A stretch of 64,000 nt of DNA. Source: Limnephilus marmoratus (taxonomy: Eukaryota; Arthropoda; Insecta; Trichoptera; Limnephilidae). Under the pieces are notes generated by a model, which was not told where the DNA came from, made no database searches, and worked only from the letters and a program-made list of their open reading frames with translations. Each line of letters begins with the position of its first letter. Position 1 is the stretch's first letter. The translations under genes and the position numbers were made by a program. Shown here piece by piece: positions 50,220-61,343 of this stretch. The DNA lies in contig OU862930.1 of assembly GCA_917880885.1 (NCBI GenBank), positions 31,378,040-31,442,039 of the forward strand, given 5' to 3'.

Positions 50220-50955
50220 AACTAACTAACCATCACGCCGTTTCCCCGCAGGGGTAGGCAGAGAGTATGGACCGCCAAACAACTCGATCTTGGCACACAC
50301 TCCTTGCCTCGTTCACATATAAGTAACTGATTCACTTGGTCGTGCCATGTCTTCCTCGGGCGTTCCCGACTTCTTCTTTCATTCACATTTACGTCATATA
50401 TTCTCCTTACACTCCTTTACTCGTTCATTCGCTCTACATGCCCAAACCATCTGAGCGTACCTTTCTTAATCTTACTCATTACGCTTACATCAGCCTTGCA
50501 TTCTTCGCGGATCTCCACATTTTTCACACGATCGTACATGGTTTTACCACACATACGCCTCAGGGATCTCATTTCTACAGCATACAGTCTACTTTCATCC
50601 TTCCTCTGTCAGTTCCATGCCTCACTGCCATACATCAGGGTAGGTACCAGCACTCAATTATGGACGGCTACCTTCGCTTCTTTTGACAGTTTTTTGTTGG
50701 CGCCAAAGGCGTTCGTCCTCCATTAATAAAGTTGCCTGCATTTACCCTTCTTTCGATATCTCTGTCAAAACTACCATCTCTCGTAAACATACTTCCCAAG
50801 TACACAAACTCACCCACCTGCTCCAAATACTCATCATTCACAACTATGTTGCACATTGTTTTCATACTATCTCTTTCAAATACCATGACTTTAGATTTAC
50901 TTACATTCATCATTAACTCATTCTTCATACATACTTCGATCATCCTAGACACGAG
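50220..50955 (-). pseudogene. RTE-like LINE reverse transcriptase tail
   Basis: The minus strand from 50952 reads CMKNELMMNVSKSKVMVFER, NDEYLEQVGEFVYLGSMFT and DIERRVNAG. Further on, in shifted frames, come YGSEAW-type and EMRSLRRMCGKTMYDRVKN, then GTLRWFGHVERMNERV. FVYLGS-x-x-T-x-DG and RWFGHVERM are typical of RTE-related LINE RT tails. Shifts and stops break it. Confidence 0.75.
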
Positions 50956-51034
50956 AGACTGTTAAAAATGTAAAAGGGAAAAATAACACGTTTTCTGGAT
51001 AAAACTAAGATACTAAACAATAATGTACACCAAC

Positions 51035-51165
51035 TGTACTGAATATCCAGGCACTTCCCCACTTTCCTCTTCCTCACTTCCTTCCGCTCCCCATTATCTT
51101 CAGCCTCACAACATACCCTAATTGTGGATGCCATAGTCTCACTGGCTCTTGTGCGGTATTCACAT
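51035..51165 (+). mobile_element. tRNA-headed SINE (family S2), fragment
   Basis: Reverse orientation to the other copies. Its complement contains GCACAAGAGCCAGTGAGACT, GTATGTTGTGAGGCTGAAG and AAGTGCCTGGATATTCAG, matching 63773-63915. Confidence 0.7.
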
Positions 51166-51386
51166 AAAAAACAACATTTTTTAACAAAATATAACAAATA
51201 AAATATAACGGTTGGATAAAACTGAATGTTAACGTAGTTTAAAGGCAGCGATTACTTAAAATCTTGCTTCGAATTCAAATTTAACATTATATTTATTGAA
51301 TGTAGTTTGGCGCTATTATAACCTATTCAAGCATTATAGCCAGCGACAGAAGGAGATACACACATCTTTCCACGTTTTTTTTCATT

Positions 51387-51755
51387 AGCTCCACATATGG
51401 GATCCTTAGGAAAAAAAAACCCTCAGGGCCTATGTCATCTTTGGGGACGCTGTGTAGGGGTCCTTACAGGGAAAGGAAGGAGAGGAAGTTCTGGGAAGGG
51501 AGGTATCTGTCAATGGGTCCAAGGGTGACAGAAGTATGAATCCAACCCTCCCATTAAGGTGCAAGGCAATGGATCGAGAGAGTCCGGGTGGAAAGGTCAA
51601 AAGGTCTCCTTCGACCAGTCTCTCCCGATCCGGCCCGCCACGCAGAAGGTGGGCAAATGCAGAGACGTAGCGAATTACATGGGGAGACCTATGGCAGGGG
51701 TCTTGGTTATCCAATTCACGGGGCGGCGGAATCCATATCCGCCTCCATGAATACA
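51387..51755 (-). repeat. R1 repeat, copy f
   Basis: Minus-strand R1. On the plus strand it starts TTAGCTCCACATATGGG and ends GGCGGCGGAATCCATATCCG. The terminal hairpin is partly decayed. Confidence 0.75.
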
Positions 51756-51794
51756 AAGAACATCCAAGGCCATAATCCTGGTAAATAAGCGAAG

Positions 51795-52440
51795 CACTTT
51801 GTAATAATAATAATAATAACATTATATTTATATAGCACTGTTTTGTGACATTTCACTTCAAGTGCGCTTAACTATAATAAATTTAAAAAATAATCCTACA
51901 GTGCTCCTTATAATATTGAGAAAATAATAAAAGAATATTGAGTATTTACAAAACAATGACAGAAGAACAAAATTAACAAAGATAGTGCTGTTATAGCACA
52001 CACGGGACAATAATAATAATAGACAATAGCGGTGCTATTGTAACACAGGACACAACAAGAACTTTAAAACTAAAATATAAAATACTAACAGAAAGGCAGT
52101 TTGCGTTCAGAAATGAGAAATATTCTGACATAAATTCGGATATTAAACATAAAATAAAAATACAATTATGAGGAAACCGAAACCAAACAATCACGGGAAA
52201 CTTGAGAACATGGCTTATTATTATTACGTATATTGGAGAGATGTTAAGATTCATGAATGGTATGATTTTTTAAATAATTTTGTTTTTAAAGCCAGTTTAA
52301 ATTCAGCCAAATTCTGGATATTAGTAAGAGCTGAGGGAAGTTTATTCCAAATGAGAGTAATTAGTAACATCTAGATCTGCTGACCTTAGAGTAAGCTGTC
52401 TCTCGCTTAAGTTTTGTCGGACACATAGTTCCAATATATA
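51795..52440 (-). mobile_element. CR1/L2-like LINE 3' end
   Basis: The minus strand near 52235-52365 codes LIWNKLPSALTNIQNLAEF, then KLALKTKLFKKSYHS and a stop, the standard C-terminal signature of CR1/L2-type RTs (WN-x-LP, then FK-x-x-LK-x-x-L). The 3' end is an (ATT)n repeat, seen as TAATAATAATAATAAC near 51805 on the plus strand. Confidence 0.75.
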
Positions 52441-52465
52441 GGCTGGCGCCATTCCTTGCAATATT

Positions 52466-52735
52466 TTGAAGGTCAAGCAGATCTTGAAAGATCTTGATTA
52501 TAGAAAGAAAACACCTTCGAATGAGAATATGGGAAGATATTGGAAAAGAAAACTAACGTTTAACGAAAACACGAATGGAAAGAGGAAAAAAGGAATGGTC
52601 AATTGGAATTATATAACAGATATGCCACCTGAATTGTTTAAAATGAAAAAAGAGGAATTTTACCATGAATTATCTTCACCGAATAATGAAAAACTCGAAA
52701 GGAATACGGTGGGTCAAAGTGATGATAATTTTTAA
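52466..52735 (+). CDS. Unrecognised short frame, doubtful
   Basis: An 89-codon frame, very Lys and Asn rich (GRYWKRKLTFNENTNGKRKK; PPELFKMKKEEFYHELSSP). I see no known motif. Related-looking sequence (ICACGQCNDENKNF) occurs downstream near 52890 after several stops. The composition argues for either random AT sequence or a relic of an unknown element protein. Confidence 0.2.
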   Translation: MKVKQILKDLDYRKKTPSNENMGRYWKRKLTFNENTNGKRKKGMVNWNYITDMPPELFKMKKEEFYHELSSPNNEKLERNTVGQSDDNF

Positions 52736-53258
52736 GCAATAGAAACTTTGGAAAAATATGTGAGCTGCGGCCAAAAACTTCAGTGGCTAGAGTATTAAAC
52801 ATGTTACAGCACTCGCAATTTAAAGGAAATATGCAACAAATTATGTAAAATAAAATGAAAACCAAGTAATAAAGCAATTTACAAAAGAAACAGGATTATA
52901 TGTGCCTGTGGACAGTGTAACGATGAAAACAAAAACTTTTTAGCGGCAAGTCCGGTTGACCTAATCGGTAAGGATACTATAACACTGGTCGACATTTATT
53001 TTTTTAAGTGCAGTCCCTTAAGCAAAGCTAATTTTTTTATATGTATTTAGTATCCATAAACACGAAATGAAACAAAAAAAAAATTTATAGGTCAGGTTTT
53101 TTTTATTATTTAACGAAGTTTTTTACATAATTCTTACAAAGTACTTGCACGGGTACTTACAAGAAAATGTCAAAACTAATTAAATTTAATTTTTTTTGCT
53201 CCTTATTTGCGCTTGTGAGTATCTTAAGAGTCTCTCTGCAGGGTCCAGCAATAGTCTG

Positions 53259-53450
53259 CTAGCATAGATAGACTCCACTTTCCTTGGTATCGCTTTTCCA
53301 TAGCCGCAATGTCCTGGTGAAATCGTTCGCCGTGCTCGGAACTGACATCTCCCATTTTTTCGGGGAAAAATTCAAATGAGAGTGAAGGAAGTGTATTTTT
53401 AGTGACATGTTACAACCTATATTTTTATAGGCCATGAGCATTTCAGACAC
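53259..53450 (-). pseudogene. CACTA-like element protein, C-terminal part
   Basis: The frame reads MSEMLMAYKNIGCNMSLKIH, FLHSHLNFSPKKWE and then WKSDTKESGV. The CNMSLKIHFLHSHL block is the conserved end of the same protein. It is separated from the central part by frameshifts around 53455-53520. Confidence 0.6.
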
Positions 53451-53518
53451 AATGCTGATATAGTCTTCACACTTTTATGACTTCCAAGAAAGTTCTCGAC
53501 AACATTCTTGAAGACTGA

Positions 53519-54067
53519 CTAAGTGGCTAGCTCGACTGGTCTCAACACTGTTATAAAATTCGGATCAGTCAAGACCTCCCTTTTTTGTGGTCCCACGAAT
53601 ATTCCTTCTTTAATTTTTACGTCGCTGATCTTAGGAAACTTTTGCTTTAAGTAAATCATGCCATTTCCATCCTTAGACAAGCCTTTTACAAAATTTTTCA
53701 TCAAACCCAATTTAATGTGTAAGGGTGGAAGTAAGATATCTTTAGATTTTACTAAGGGAGCATGTTGAACATTCTTCGTGCCAGGTTTAAGGTGCTTTCT
53801 CGTAGGCCAGTTCTTCTTGGTATAATGGTTTTTCCTGTCTCTGCTGTCCCACTCGCACAGAAAACAACAATACTTTGTGTATCCCGCTTGCTGTCCTAGT
53901 AGGAGCCCTATTAATTTTAGATCACCACATATTTTCCATTCGTATTTTACATATTTAATTTTTTTTAACAGCAGCTTCATGTTGTCATAGTTCTCTTTCA
54001 TGTTTGCAGCATGACCAAGTGGAATGGATGGTTGAGTATTTCCATTGTAAATTAAAACAGCTTTCAA
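53519..54067 (-). pseudogene. CACTA-like element protein, central part
   Basis: 183 codons: LKAVLIYNGNTQPSIPLG-type start (here from MKAVL), WKICGDLKLIGLLLGQQAGY, TKYCCFLCEWDSR, PPLHIKLGLMKNFVKGL, FPKISDVKIKEGIFVGPQ. CGDLK, CCFLCEWDSR and LPPLHIKLGLMKNFVK are strongly conserved in what I remember as a multicopy arthropod protein. The CC-x-x-C with DSR may bind metal. Its link to transposition is inferred from the flanking inverted repeats. Confidence 0.65.
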
Positions 54068-54197
54068 ACTTACTTTCGACGAGTCTATGAAAAGTCTCCC
54101 AATTTGCTACGTTATGTTCCAAGCCAAGAGCTGCGAACAGACCTTCAATGTCTTGACAGTAACATAAAGTGTCTTCCATGACATAATATGGAACCAA
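53985..54197 (-). pseudogene. CACTA-like element protein, N-terminal piece
   Basis: The frame includes LCYCQDIEGLFAALGLEHN, then shifts near 54080. In its continuation IDSSK-like sequence leads to LKAVLIYNGN in the next frame. I recall this arrangement from a repetitive family in arthropod genomes, function not assigned. Confidence 0.6.
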
Positions 54198-54714
54198 AAT
54201 ACGTTGCCAGTTTCTAAAATGCGTGATTTTTGTACCCTTTTCGCCATATTATAAAAAAAATCAATGATAACTCACAAATAAATATGAATTAATACATATT
54301 TTAGTAAAACTTAAAACCCATAAAAACCTGACGTGATAGAAAAAAACTAATCACATATCTGAAATCAGCGTGAAATTTCCTGTCAGATTTGGCTTCTTTC
54401 GTTAAAGGGACAAAAAATGTGTTGACCAGTGTAATTGAAGTTAAACGCTTCTTCAAACTTTGCAAATACACTTTGTGGCGTCATTTTTAATTAAATGAGA
54501 ACAAATAACTTTGTAAAAATAGCACGATGTAATCAATATTATCAACATGTTTCAAAAACAGAGTGTTCTTCGTCAGAATAGGATTAATACTAAAAGTCAA
54601 ACAAATATGGACACATAAGAATTATAGACAAAATATTAAAGGGAGAAGCATTTTATCGAAAGACAACGACGTTCGAAGGAGACAACACAGAGGTGTCGAA
54701 AAAGAAAACTAAGG

Positions 54715-54778
54715 TAAACGGTTATCCAATAAATGGTTCCCGGGGCGATGGTACCTATAACGCCTCCCAAATTGAAAA
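54715..54778 (-). repeat. R1 repeat, copy g (fragment)
   Basis: Only the outer 60 bases remain (GGTTATCCAATAAATGGTTC, CCCGGGGCGATGGTACC on the plus strand). Confidence 0.7.
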
Positions 54779-55950
54779 TTTATTATAGTACTTGACATAA
54801 ACAATTTTAATTTGGCTCAATTTTAGTATGAAAGCTCGATCAGTATTGGTATACCGCGATGAGTCACTAAACAGAAAAAAACGAATAAAAAATATCGATT
54901 ACTCGGGCAAGGACAACACTAGTCTACCGATAAAATTCGTTACCTCACTACTTCGCTTTATATGTATGTATTTGTCAAAACCCTCGTTCCCCGGCCCCCT
55001 CAGGAGAAATGAGCGAAAGGGACACCTGCACGTCGGGCCGAAAATACCTAAATAAAATCTTCGAAATCGATGTTTTGTATTCCCCATTTTTCTTTTCCAA
55101 AACTGGACGGATTTAAAATTTTTTTTTCACTAACTGTATTAAAAGAAAATATTCTATGTCGGTACGTTTTGCTTTTTTTCAAAATACATTGTTTAGTTTG
55201 TATACTGAACGTTTTTTGACGGCGTTTAAATTAGGCAATTTTATTCATTTTTGGAAGGTCCTAACTTCTATAAGAAGTAAATTATCAAAAAAAGCAAAAC
55301 GTACCGACACGCTAGTGGTCGATATCTATATTATGTAAAAATTTTGCTCTAGGGTCAAAATCCAGAGAGATAAACGGGGAATACGTTTGTATGGAAAAAC
55401 GCCGCTAGTATTTCCTCTTAACATTTACATTGACATTTAACATTTTCTACGTTTTTTTTTTTAATCTACTAAATAAATGCTAATACTGACATTATAAAAT
55501 TAAAGTGCACTCCATATTATCAAAAATCAACACAAATAAATTCATAGATCGAAATATCGTAGAATCGATAACCTGCACCTAAATAAACTTAATAAAATTG
55601 AACCTTTATAAATTATTCAACTAAAATAACATGCAAATAATAATTTCATAATAACGACTCTTAACAACACAAACACTCAAGTCTTGAAGTCCGAGATTAG
55701 TCATCTGCTTGATCCATCATGAGGCGCTGCACCGAGGACTTCCCATTTTCCTTGCATCATTGGGGGGAGGGGGCAGAATCACCTAGCTGGTCAAAGGTAG
55801 AGACCAAGGAGAGCATTGCAAATCCCAAGATTGCCGTGTTGAGTCATTATATTTCTTCCTTTTGTGGTAACCTTTTTCTTCAATTTATGGGAGCTTCCTT
55901 CTTTTTCTTATGGGAGCTTCCTTCTTCTTCTTATGGGTGCGGGTTCATCT
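54779..55950. other. LTR-element interior with a hairpin
   Basis: No gene seen. Arms TGTCGGTACGTTTTGC (55157) and GCAAAACGTACCGACA (ending 55309) bracket about 107 nt and look like a very small MITE. The rest is AT rich. Confidence 0.6.
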
Positions 55951-55954
55951 GGCC

Positions 55955-56300
55955 GGTTCCAGATCGCCATCCAGGAGCAGCAGACATATTTGATTGTAAG
56001 CCGCACGAATGTCCCTTGAAGTTTTAGAGTGGTTACTCTCACCGTTCCATCAGCTCCAGGAAGAGAGGATAGAACGCGGGCCATCTTCTATACAGTAGGT
56101 AGTAGATTACTCCTTCAGGGGTAGTAAACAGAATTTAGCTATGAGAAGTCCGAAAGTTCCTTGTAAAGTCCTGAGGGTGACCACCCTCACAATGCCATCA
56201 GACCCAAGATGAGAGGATAGAACGTGAGCCATCCGCCACAATGCAGGCGGCAGATTGTTTTCCTTTAAGATTGTCAAGTCATCCTTCTGTAAAAACCTCT
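55955..56300 (-). pseudogene. BEL/Pao pol C-terminal domain, duplicated remnant
   Basis: The minus strand reads KDDLTILKENNLPPALWRMA, then HVLSSHLGSDGIVRVVTLRT. After about 150 bp it repeats as WPAF-like sequence and RVLSSLPGADGTVRVTTLKL in another frame. ENNLPP-x-x-W and PG-x-DG-x-VRVVT are the signature of the domain after the integrase (DUF5641 type) in BEL/Pao pol. It shows that the element once had a complete pol. Confidence 0.75.
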
Positions 56301-57175
56301 GATTACTGGTTTGCCATTTATTTCATATCTGAAGTTCACCGGGGTAATCCTTTTTTCACCTGGACCAAAAAACATTGTATTAGCTCTGAATTTATATTGA
56401 TTCAGTCAATTCATCAGAGTCTCCCATTCATCTTCTTGAAGCATACCAGGTAAGTGTCCAAGGAGAGGGTAAGGAAATGAGAAAGTTGATTAATAGGATC
56501 ATTGGATGCAAGTATTAAGTGTTTAAAAAACAAACTTGATCTTTCATAAAGCATCCTACACAATTACACTTCTATATAAACATAAAATTATACTTTTATA
56601 TAATAAACAATACATATACCTAACTCATAACAATTTCCTAAATTTTTGAACCTTGTCAACATTTTCCTTCAAACTGTTAAAGGACTCCTCGAGTCAGTTT
56701 ATTTTTTAATTCCATTGTCAGAAATTCTTATCTGAGAGCTTACACCTTTATGTGTAGCGAACCATTTATAATATTTTATACTTTTTTTTGTTAAACACTA
56801 GATACAGTGCGCCATTTGTAAACAAAAATAAAAAATAAAAATACAATTAAACAATGTGTAAAAAACTGATTTCACCGAGTGTTGTCTTCAATTATTAATA
56901 CTTATTTCATCATGATAGGTCTTATTATCCGCTGGCAAGTAACAGCAATCCAAATCGTGAATATATTTTAATAACAATTGTCTTTTTAACATTTAAAAAA
57001 ATAGCCTATAATTTTAGGTTCAGCTAGTAGAACCATTTTATATAAATTAAGTTGATTTTAATTTTTAAATAAGTTAAGTTAAATTGAAAATTAAAATTAA
57101 TAATTAAAAATTTAAATAAGCCTTTCGTGAAATATAAATAAATTGTCAATGAATTGAAATTCAACTCGATTTCTA
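56301..57175. other. LTR-element interior, RT and integrase absent
   Basis: AT-rich sequence where the RT, RNase H and integrase core should be. I find none of their motifs. A piece coding FFGPGEKRITPVNFRYEING on the minus strand near 56330-56390 is unexplained. Confidence 0.5.
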
Positions 57176-58171
57176 CTAGTAGAACATTGGTTTATATTTA
57201 AAATTACGTTGATGTGCAATTATTTTCCTCACGTTATGCCTTGCTGGCCGATTTTGTGTATTCACAAAGTGTTCTAGTTCATTTATACCTAACGAGTTAT
57301 TATTCGGTATTTTTAAACATTTGTTTTTGCGGACAGCAATATTATTTTTTGTAAGTGTCAATACACTTTTCAAAGTTGAATCTCGGTCAACATTATTCAA
57401 ATTCCCAAGGACTTTATTTTTAAATTTAAATTTCCTACAGTCTTTTAAACCTTGCGATAATTTATTCGTTATTTTTGATTTAAATTTACATTTGACCCCC
57501 GGTGGGTCTAAAGCCGAAATTTTTGAAGGGGTACAACTGCTGGCCCTTTTTTTAACCAATCCAGTCGATTCATGTCCCCGTATAGTTGAGTCCGACAACT
57601 TTTTTGTCGGAACCTTCTTTATTATGTCGGAACCTGACATGCATCCCTCTGGATGTTTTTTATTTCTAGCGTCTCTTTGCGACGATGTGCTTCTATACGC
57701 TGTTTTAATTACCAGCTCCTTTGCACGGGATGTATTGAAGCTTGGCCCGCCAGCATTTTCTGCAAAACCCGAAGGTTTTGTAGAAATTACCTTGCTCAGC
57801 CCACGGCTAGCATGCGGATGACATTCTCTACCTAAAGATAAACCACAAAAAACGGATACAGGCCTTATTTCGGGACGGGGTTCTACTGATCCACACACAA
57901 TCCAACCCAGCTGTGTACGCTGCATGGTTATGCCGGCGGAGACCTTCATCCTATCATTCGTCAAGATATCCCAAAACACTTCAGCCCCCAAGAGCATGTC
58001 AATGGGTGCGGATACGTTGAATTTTGGGTCGGCTAGTTCTAATCCAGAAGGCAGTTTTAATTCGCTCCTGGGTATGGTCGCCTGCGGTATATTAGCGGTT
58101 ATATCCTGTAACATTAAGCAATAGATGTCTTTTTTATAATCCGATTTCAAAGAATTCAATTCTACCGACAT
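57176..58171 (-). pseudogene. BEL/Pao protease-RT linker with unusual basic tail
   Basis: 331 codons. Residues 1-105 are BEL/Pao (LPSGLELADPKFN, PIDMLLGAEVFWDILTND, QRTQLGWIVCGSV). Afterwards the RT should follow, but the frame stays open for about 220 residues of Lys-rich sequence (KCKFKSKITNKL, FKFKNKVLGNL, NKCLKIPNNNS) with no RT motif. It could be a captured sequence or a diverged spacer. Frameshifts separate its start from the gag frame. Confidence 0.7.
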
Positions 58172-58228
58172 ACTTTTTTTATATGGGTAACATTATTGTG
58201 AATTCCCGATACCGTATTGTTTACTTGA

Positions 58229-59563
58229 TCAAATTCCAAATTTAATCGTTTTGCAAAACCTTCCCTCAGGAAGGACGATCAGGACCCGGGCTGTATATAT
58301 ATTGTTGTCTGTTCCAGTGATGCCAACCATCGCTGTAGACAACACAATTTTTTTCGCTCTGCCCACCGCAGAGTAATTGTTGATAGATACTTCTTCAGCA
58401 TCCGTCTCCGTATTCGAGGGTTCCGACTCGAATACTTTTTTATGCAGTAACGTATTGTGCTTTTCACTGTTACATATCCTGCATTTAAAGGTTATTTTGC
58501 AATCACTAGCAAAATGACCCGGTTTCAAGCATCTAAAACATGCTTGGCTCTCTTTTATTGCATTAACTCGACCCTGTACCTTTAAATTTAAGAATTTTTT
58601 ACAATAATACACTAAGTGATCCTTATCGCAAAAAATACATTTACCCTTTTTTAATGTTAACAATGCTACGGATTCCCCCTTCGGGTTATTAAATCCTACC
58701 TGAGGTTTAATCCCAACAGAAGACTTTTTCTCCGTTGTTTGCATTAATTCCAAAGTTTGTGCTCGTAACGATAAACATTTTAGAAATTCCTTTAGAGTAG
58801 GTAGTTTTCCTTCAATGGGCGATTGCTCCCAAAATTTTCTCGTATTGGAATCTAATTTATTTGAAATCACGTAAATTATTATCGCGTCCCACTGCTCTTC
58901 TGGAACTACAAGGTTTTGTAATGCCTTCAGATTGACGTTTGTAGCGTCGATTAATCTTCGTAATCCTACCTGATCTTCCATCTTCATGTCTTTTAACTGA
59001 AACAATGTTTGGATATGTTTGTGTACCGCAGTTCTGAGATTAGTAAAGCGTTCATGCAACAATTCCCAAGACGTTTGATAACTTAATTCTGATATTTCCA
59101 AATTAGCTATTATCCTGGCTGCGTCACCCTTTAAACACGATTGCAAATAATAATATTTTTGAATGTTATTCAGTGACTGGTTATTGTGAACTAATGCCTT
59201 GAAAGTTTCTACAAAGTTATTCCATGTCCTTGGGTCACCGTGGAATTCTTGAAGCTTTAAATTGGGTAATTTAATGTCACACTTAGTTTGTTCCACCGAA
59301 TCCATCGCCCCTCTGGCCGTTGCCAGGATCGTAAAAAACTGGTTCTCGAAGGTTTCACGCTGAATTTCGTTCTCCTCCACATTTGAGTCGTCGATGCTTT
59401 CTATTTGGCATTGGATTATTTCGAATTCGTCTAATAAATCTTTAATTTTGTCGTACCTCAACTTAATCTCGTTAGCTGACAACGTATTTAGAACCTGACT
59501 AAACCTTGTTAATTTCCCCTTTAAAACCGACCGTTTATTGATTAAACCTTTTAATTTCTCCAT
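58229..59563 (-). CDS. BEL/Pao gag with zinc knuckles
   Basis: 444 codons. The N-terminal coiled region (KLKGLINKRSVLKGKLTRFS) leads to the gag core (DIKLPNLKLQEFHGDPRTWN, YYYLQSCLKGDAARIIANLE). Three Cys/His clusters follow: CIFCDKDHLVYYC, CFRCLKPGHFASDC and CRICNSEKHNTLLH. The end reads VLSTAMVGI...ARVLIVLPEG, where the aspartic protease site should be. The expected D-S-G/A triad is not readable and the frame ends soon after, so the protease is broken, while gag itself is open from its Met. Confidence 0.85.
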   Translation of the reverse strand: MEKLKGLINKRSVLKGKLTRFSQVLNTLSANEIKLRYDKIKDLLDEFEIIQCQIESIDDSNVEENEIQRETFENQFFTILATARGAMDSVEQTKCDIKLPNLKLQEFHGDPRTWNNFVETFKALVHNNQSLNNIQKYYYLQSCLKGDAARIIANLEISELSYQTSWELLHERFTNLRTAVHKHIQTLFQLKDMKMEDQVGLRRLIDATNVNLKALQNLVVPEEQWDAIIIYVISNKLDSNTRKFWEQSPIEGKLPTLKEFLKCLSLRAQTLELMQTTEKKSSVGIKPQVGFNNPKGESVALLTLKKGKCIFCDKDHLVYYCKKFLNLKVQGRVNAIKESQACFRCLKPGHFASDCKITFKCRICNSEKHNTLLHKKVFESEPSNTETDAEEVSINNYSAVGRAKKIVLSTAMVGITGTDNNIYTARVLIVLPEGRFCKTIKFGI

Positions 59564-60485
59564 CTCAAATTCTTATCTGCCGCGACAATAATTCCAAAAA
59601 CAAGAGATTAAAAAACAAACTATATCGTAGTTTATAAGTAATGGCGACAATTCTAAATAAAAAACACACAACAACGCAAAAAATACGATCGTTACCTTGT
59701 TGTTCAGAGAAAACGATAGAATAAATATATAGTAATGCTATGCGCTGGCGACAATTCCTATAGAAACATCAAGAACGTATATACTCCGATTTGCTTCACT
59801 GCTATTGCTTTTTACTTGCAACGGGATTAAAAAATGACATATGCGATATGATGACAGTTTTGCCGGTCGATGTTTAAAAGATTCAAAAAATAATTCAACC
59901 TGTTAAATGGTTTTTCATTACTTGCAAGTTGAGATTACAACCGTGATTTATTTTAATTATACTATGACTTGCATTTTTTGATTGTATTGAATATGGGTGA
60001 TAACAATAAACAAACTGATTCTAGAAACTAATTATTGAGATTGTTCTTTAGGATTTAGAATCAGGAAATGGTAGGTCATAAGGATTATCCTTCCCCATAC
60101 TAACCATACAAAAATTCCGCATGCTCCGAACCGGGGGATCGCGGGTCCCCGCTCGTATTTGTACAAATTGCAAAAAATCATAGTGTGTTAAGTGACGTCT
60201 TGTCGACCATCTGGCCCGGCTTGGAATGTGACCGAAGCTATTAGGCACTAAAGCTGTAGCAAGCCAGCGCTTTCTAAACAATGGGATATATTTTTAAATA
60301 AAAATAATTTGTAAACAAGTGCAGTTTTAAATCTTGTTTATTTTTCTTTTAAACTTAAAAGTACTTCGATAAATTTAAAAAGAAAATTGTTAATATAACA
60401 ACGATAATTTATTTATAAAGTAACTTTTACAAATATTCTTAAAAAAAAATATTTCACATTCAGAGATTTCAGCTAGTCTGTCTCT
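59564..60485. other. Leader side of the LTR element, no gene seen
   Basis: AT-rich with a GC-richer patch at 60100-60260. No motif. Confidence 0.5.
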
Positions 60486-60745
60486 TTTTTTGTTTTTTTT
60501 TTTTTTTTCTTGCTAGAGCAATCCTGATGAGTTACGGAACTCATTTTAGGACAGGGGTACATACAATTCATGGGGGGAGGAAATAGTTACAATTTTACAT
60601 AGGAATTTAGACATTAAAAATAAGTTAAGTTATATGCCGCGGAAATAATGGTAGAAGAAGCAGAAGCCGCCCGAAAAAGATACGGCACGATTAAGTGTAT
60701 CAAAATCCTGTGGCGGTCTATCCTTTCTACCTACCCCTGTGTTAA
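60486..60745 (-). mobile_element. Retroposed sequence with poly(A), unknown
   Basis: On the minus strand about 240 bases (TCCTATGTAAAATTG, CATCAGGATTGCTCTAGCAA) end in a run of A (plus T-run 60486-60512). A polyadenylated 3' end suggests a SINE or processed sequence. No box A/B found. Confidence 0.4.
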
Positions 60746-60805
60746 ACGGATAAAAATGTTTACGCGTAAAAAATGAAAATCAAGTGATTTTTTTTTAACC
60801 CGTTT

Positions 60806-61334
60806 GTAAATAATATATCCTTATCGATTCCACGATCAAATCACACTTTAAAAAATTAAAACAAATTGTAGGTACTAGGTAGATTACAGTTAGTAATAAG
60901 TAATTCAGTAACCGGAATTGAAAAATATTGCATTTTAATTGTTATTTTGTTATCTTTAAAAATCATTTCTCAAGGAATGCCATGTTGTTAATTACGACGG
61001 CAAACAACGTGTGATTTTTCGTGTTTATGAAATCGAACAAAATAATGACTAATACGCATTATTTATCATTTTCCAAGATTGCAATTCGTAATTATTATTG
61101 TCTAACTGACAGAGAGTGATTTTTTTTTTCTTTTAAAAATGCGTATTTCATCGTCGTAATTAACATGGCGGTCCTTGAAAAATGATATTTCACGTTTTTT
61201 AAATAAAAAAAAAACATTAAAACGCAATATTTTTCAATTCCGGTTACTGAATTATTTATTACTAACCATTGTCTACCTAGTACAATTTGTTTAAAGTGTG
61301 TTTTGAGCGTGGATTCGATAGGGAAATATTTACC
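60806..61334. mobile_element. Palindromic element FB4 with 9-bp TSD
   Basis: Inverted arms of over 200 bp (GTAAATAATAT at the left, ATATTTACC at the right; both contain AACCGGAATTGAAAAATATT). Flanks AACCCGTTT at 60797-60805 and 61335-61343. Long arms plus a 9-bp duplication suggest a Mutator-like origin. It is the same family as FB1 and lacks the MITE found there. Confidence 0.82.
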
Positions 61335-61343
61335 AACCCGTTT

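Larger units (their letters stand above)
52983..54431 (-). mobile_element. CACTA-like DNA element with decayed conserved protein
   Basis: Ends CACTGGTCGAC (52983-52993) and GTTGACCAGTG (54421-54431) are inverted with one mismatch, and TAA lies on each side (52980-52982, 54432-54434). CACTR ends with a 3-bp duplication fit the CACTA/EnSpm (CMC) group. The minus strand encodes one broken protein in three frames. It sits inside the LTR retrotransposon. Confidence 0.65.
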
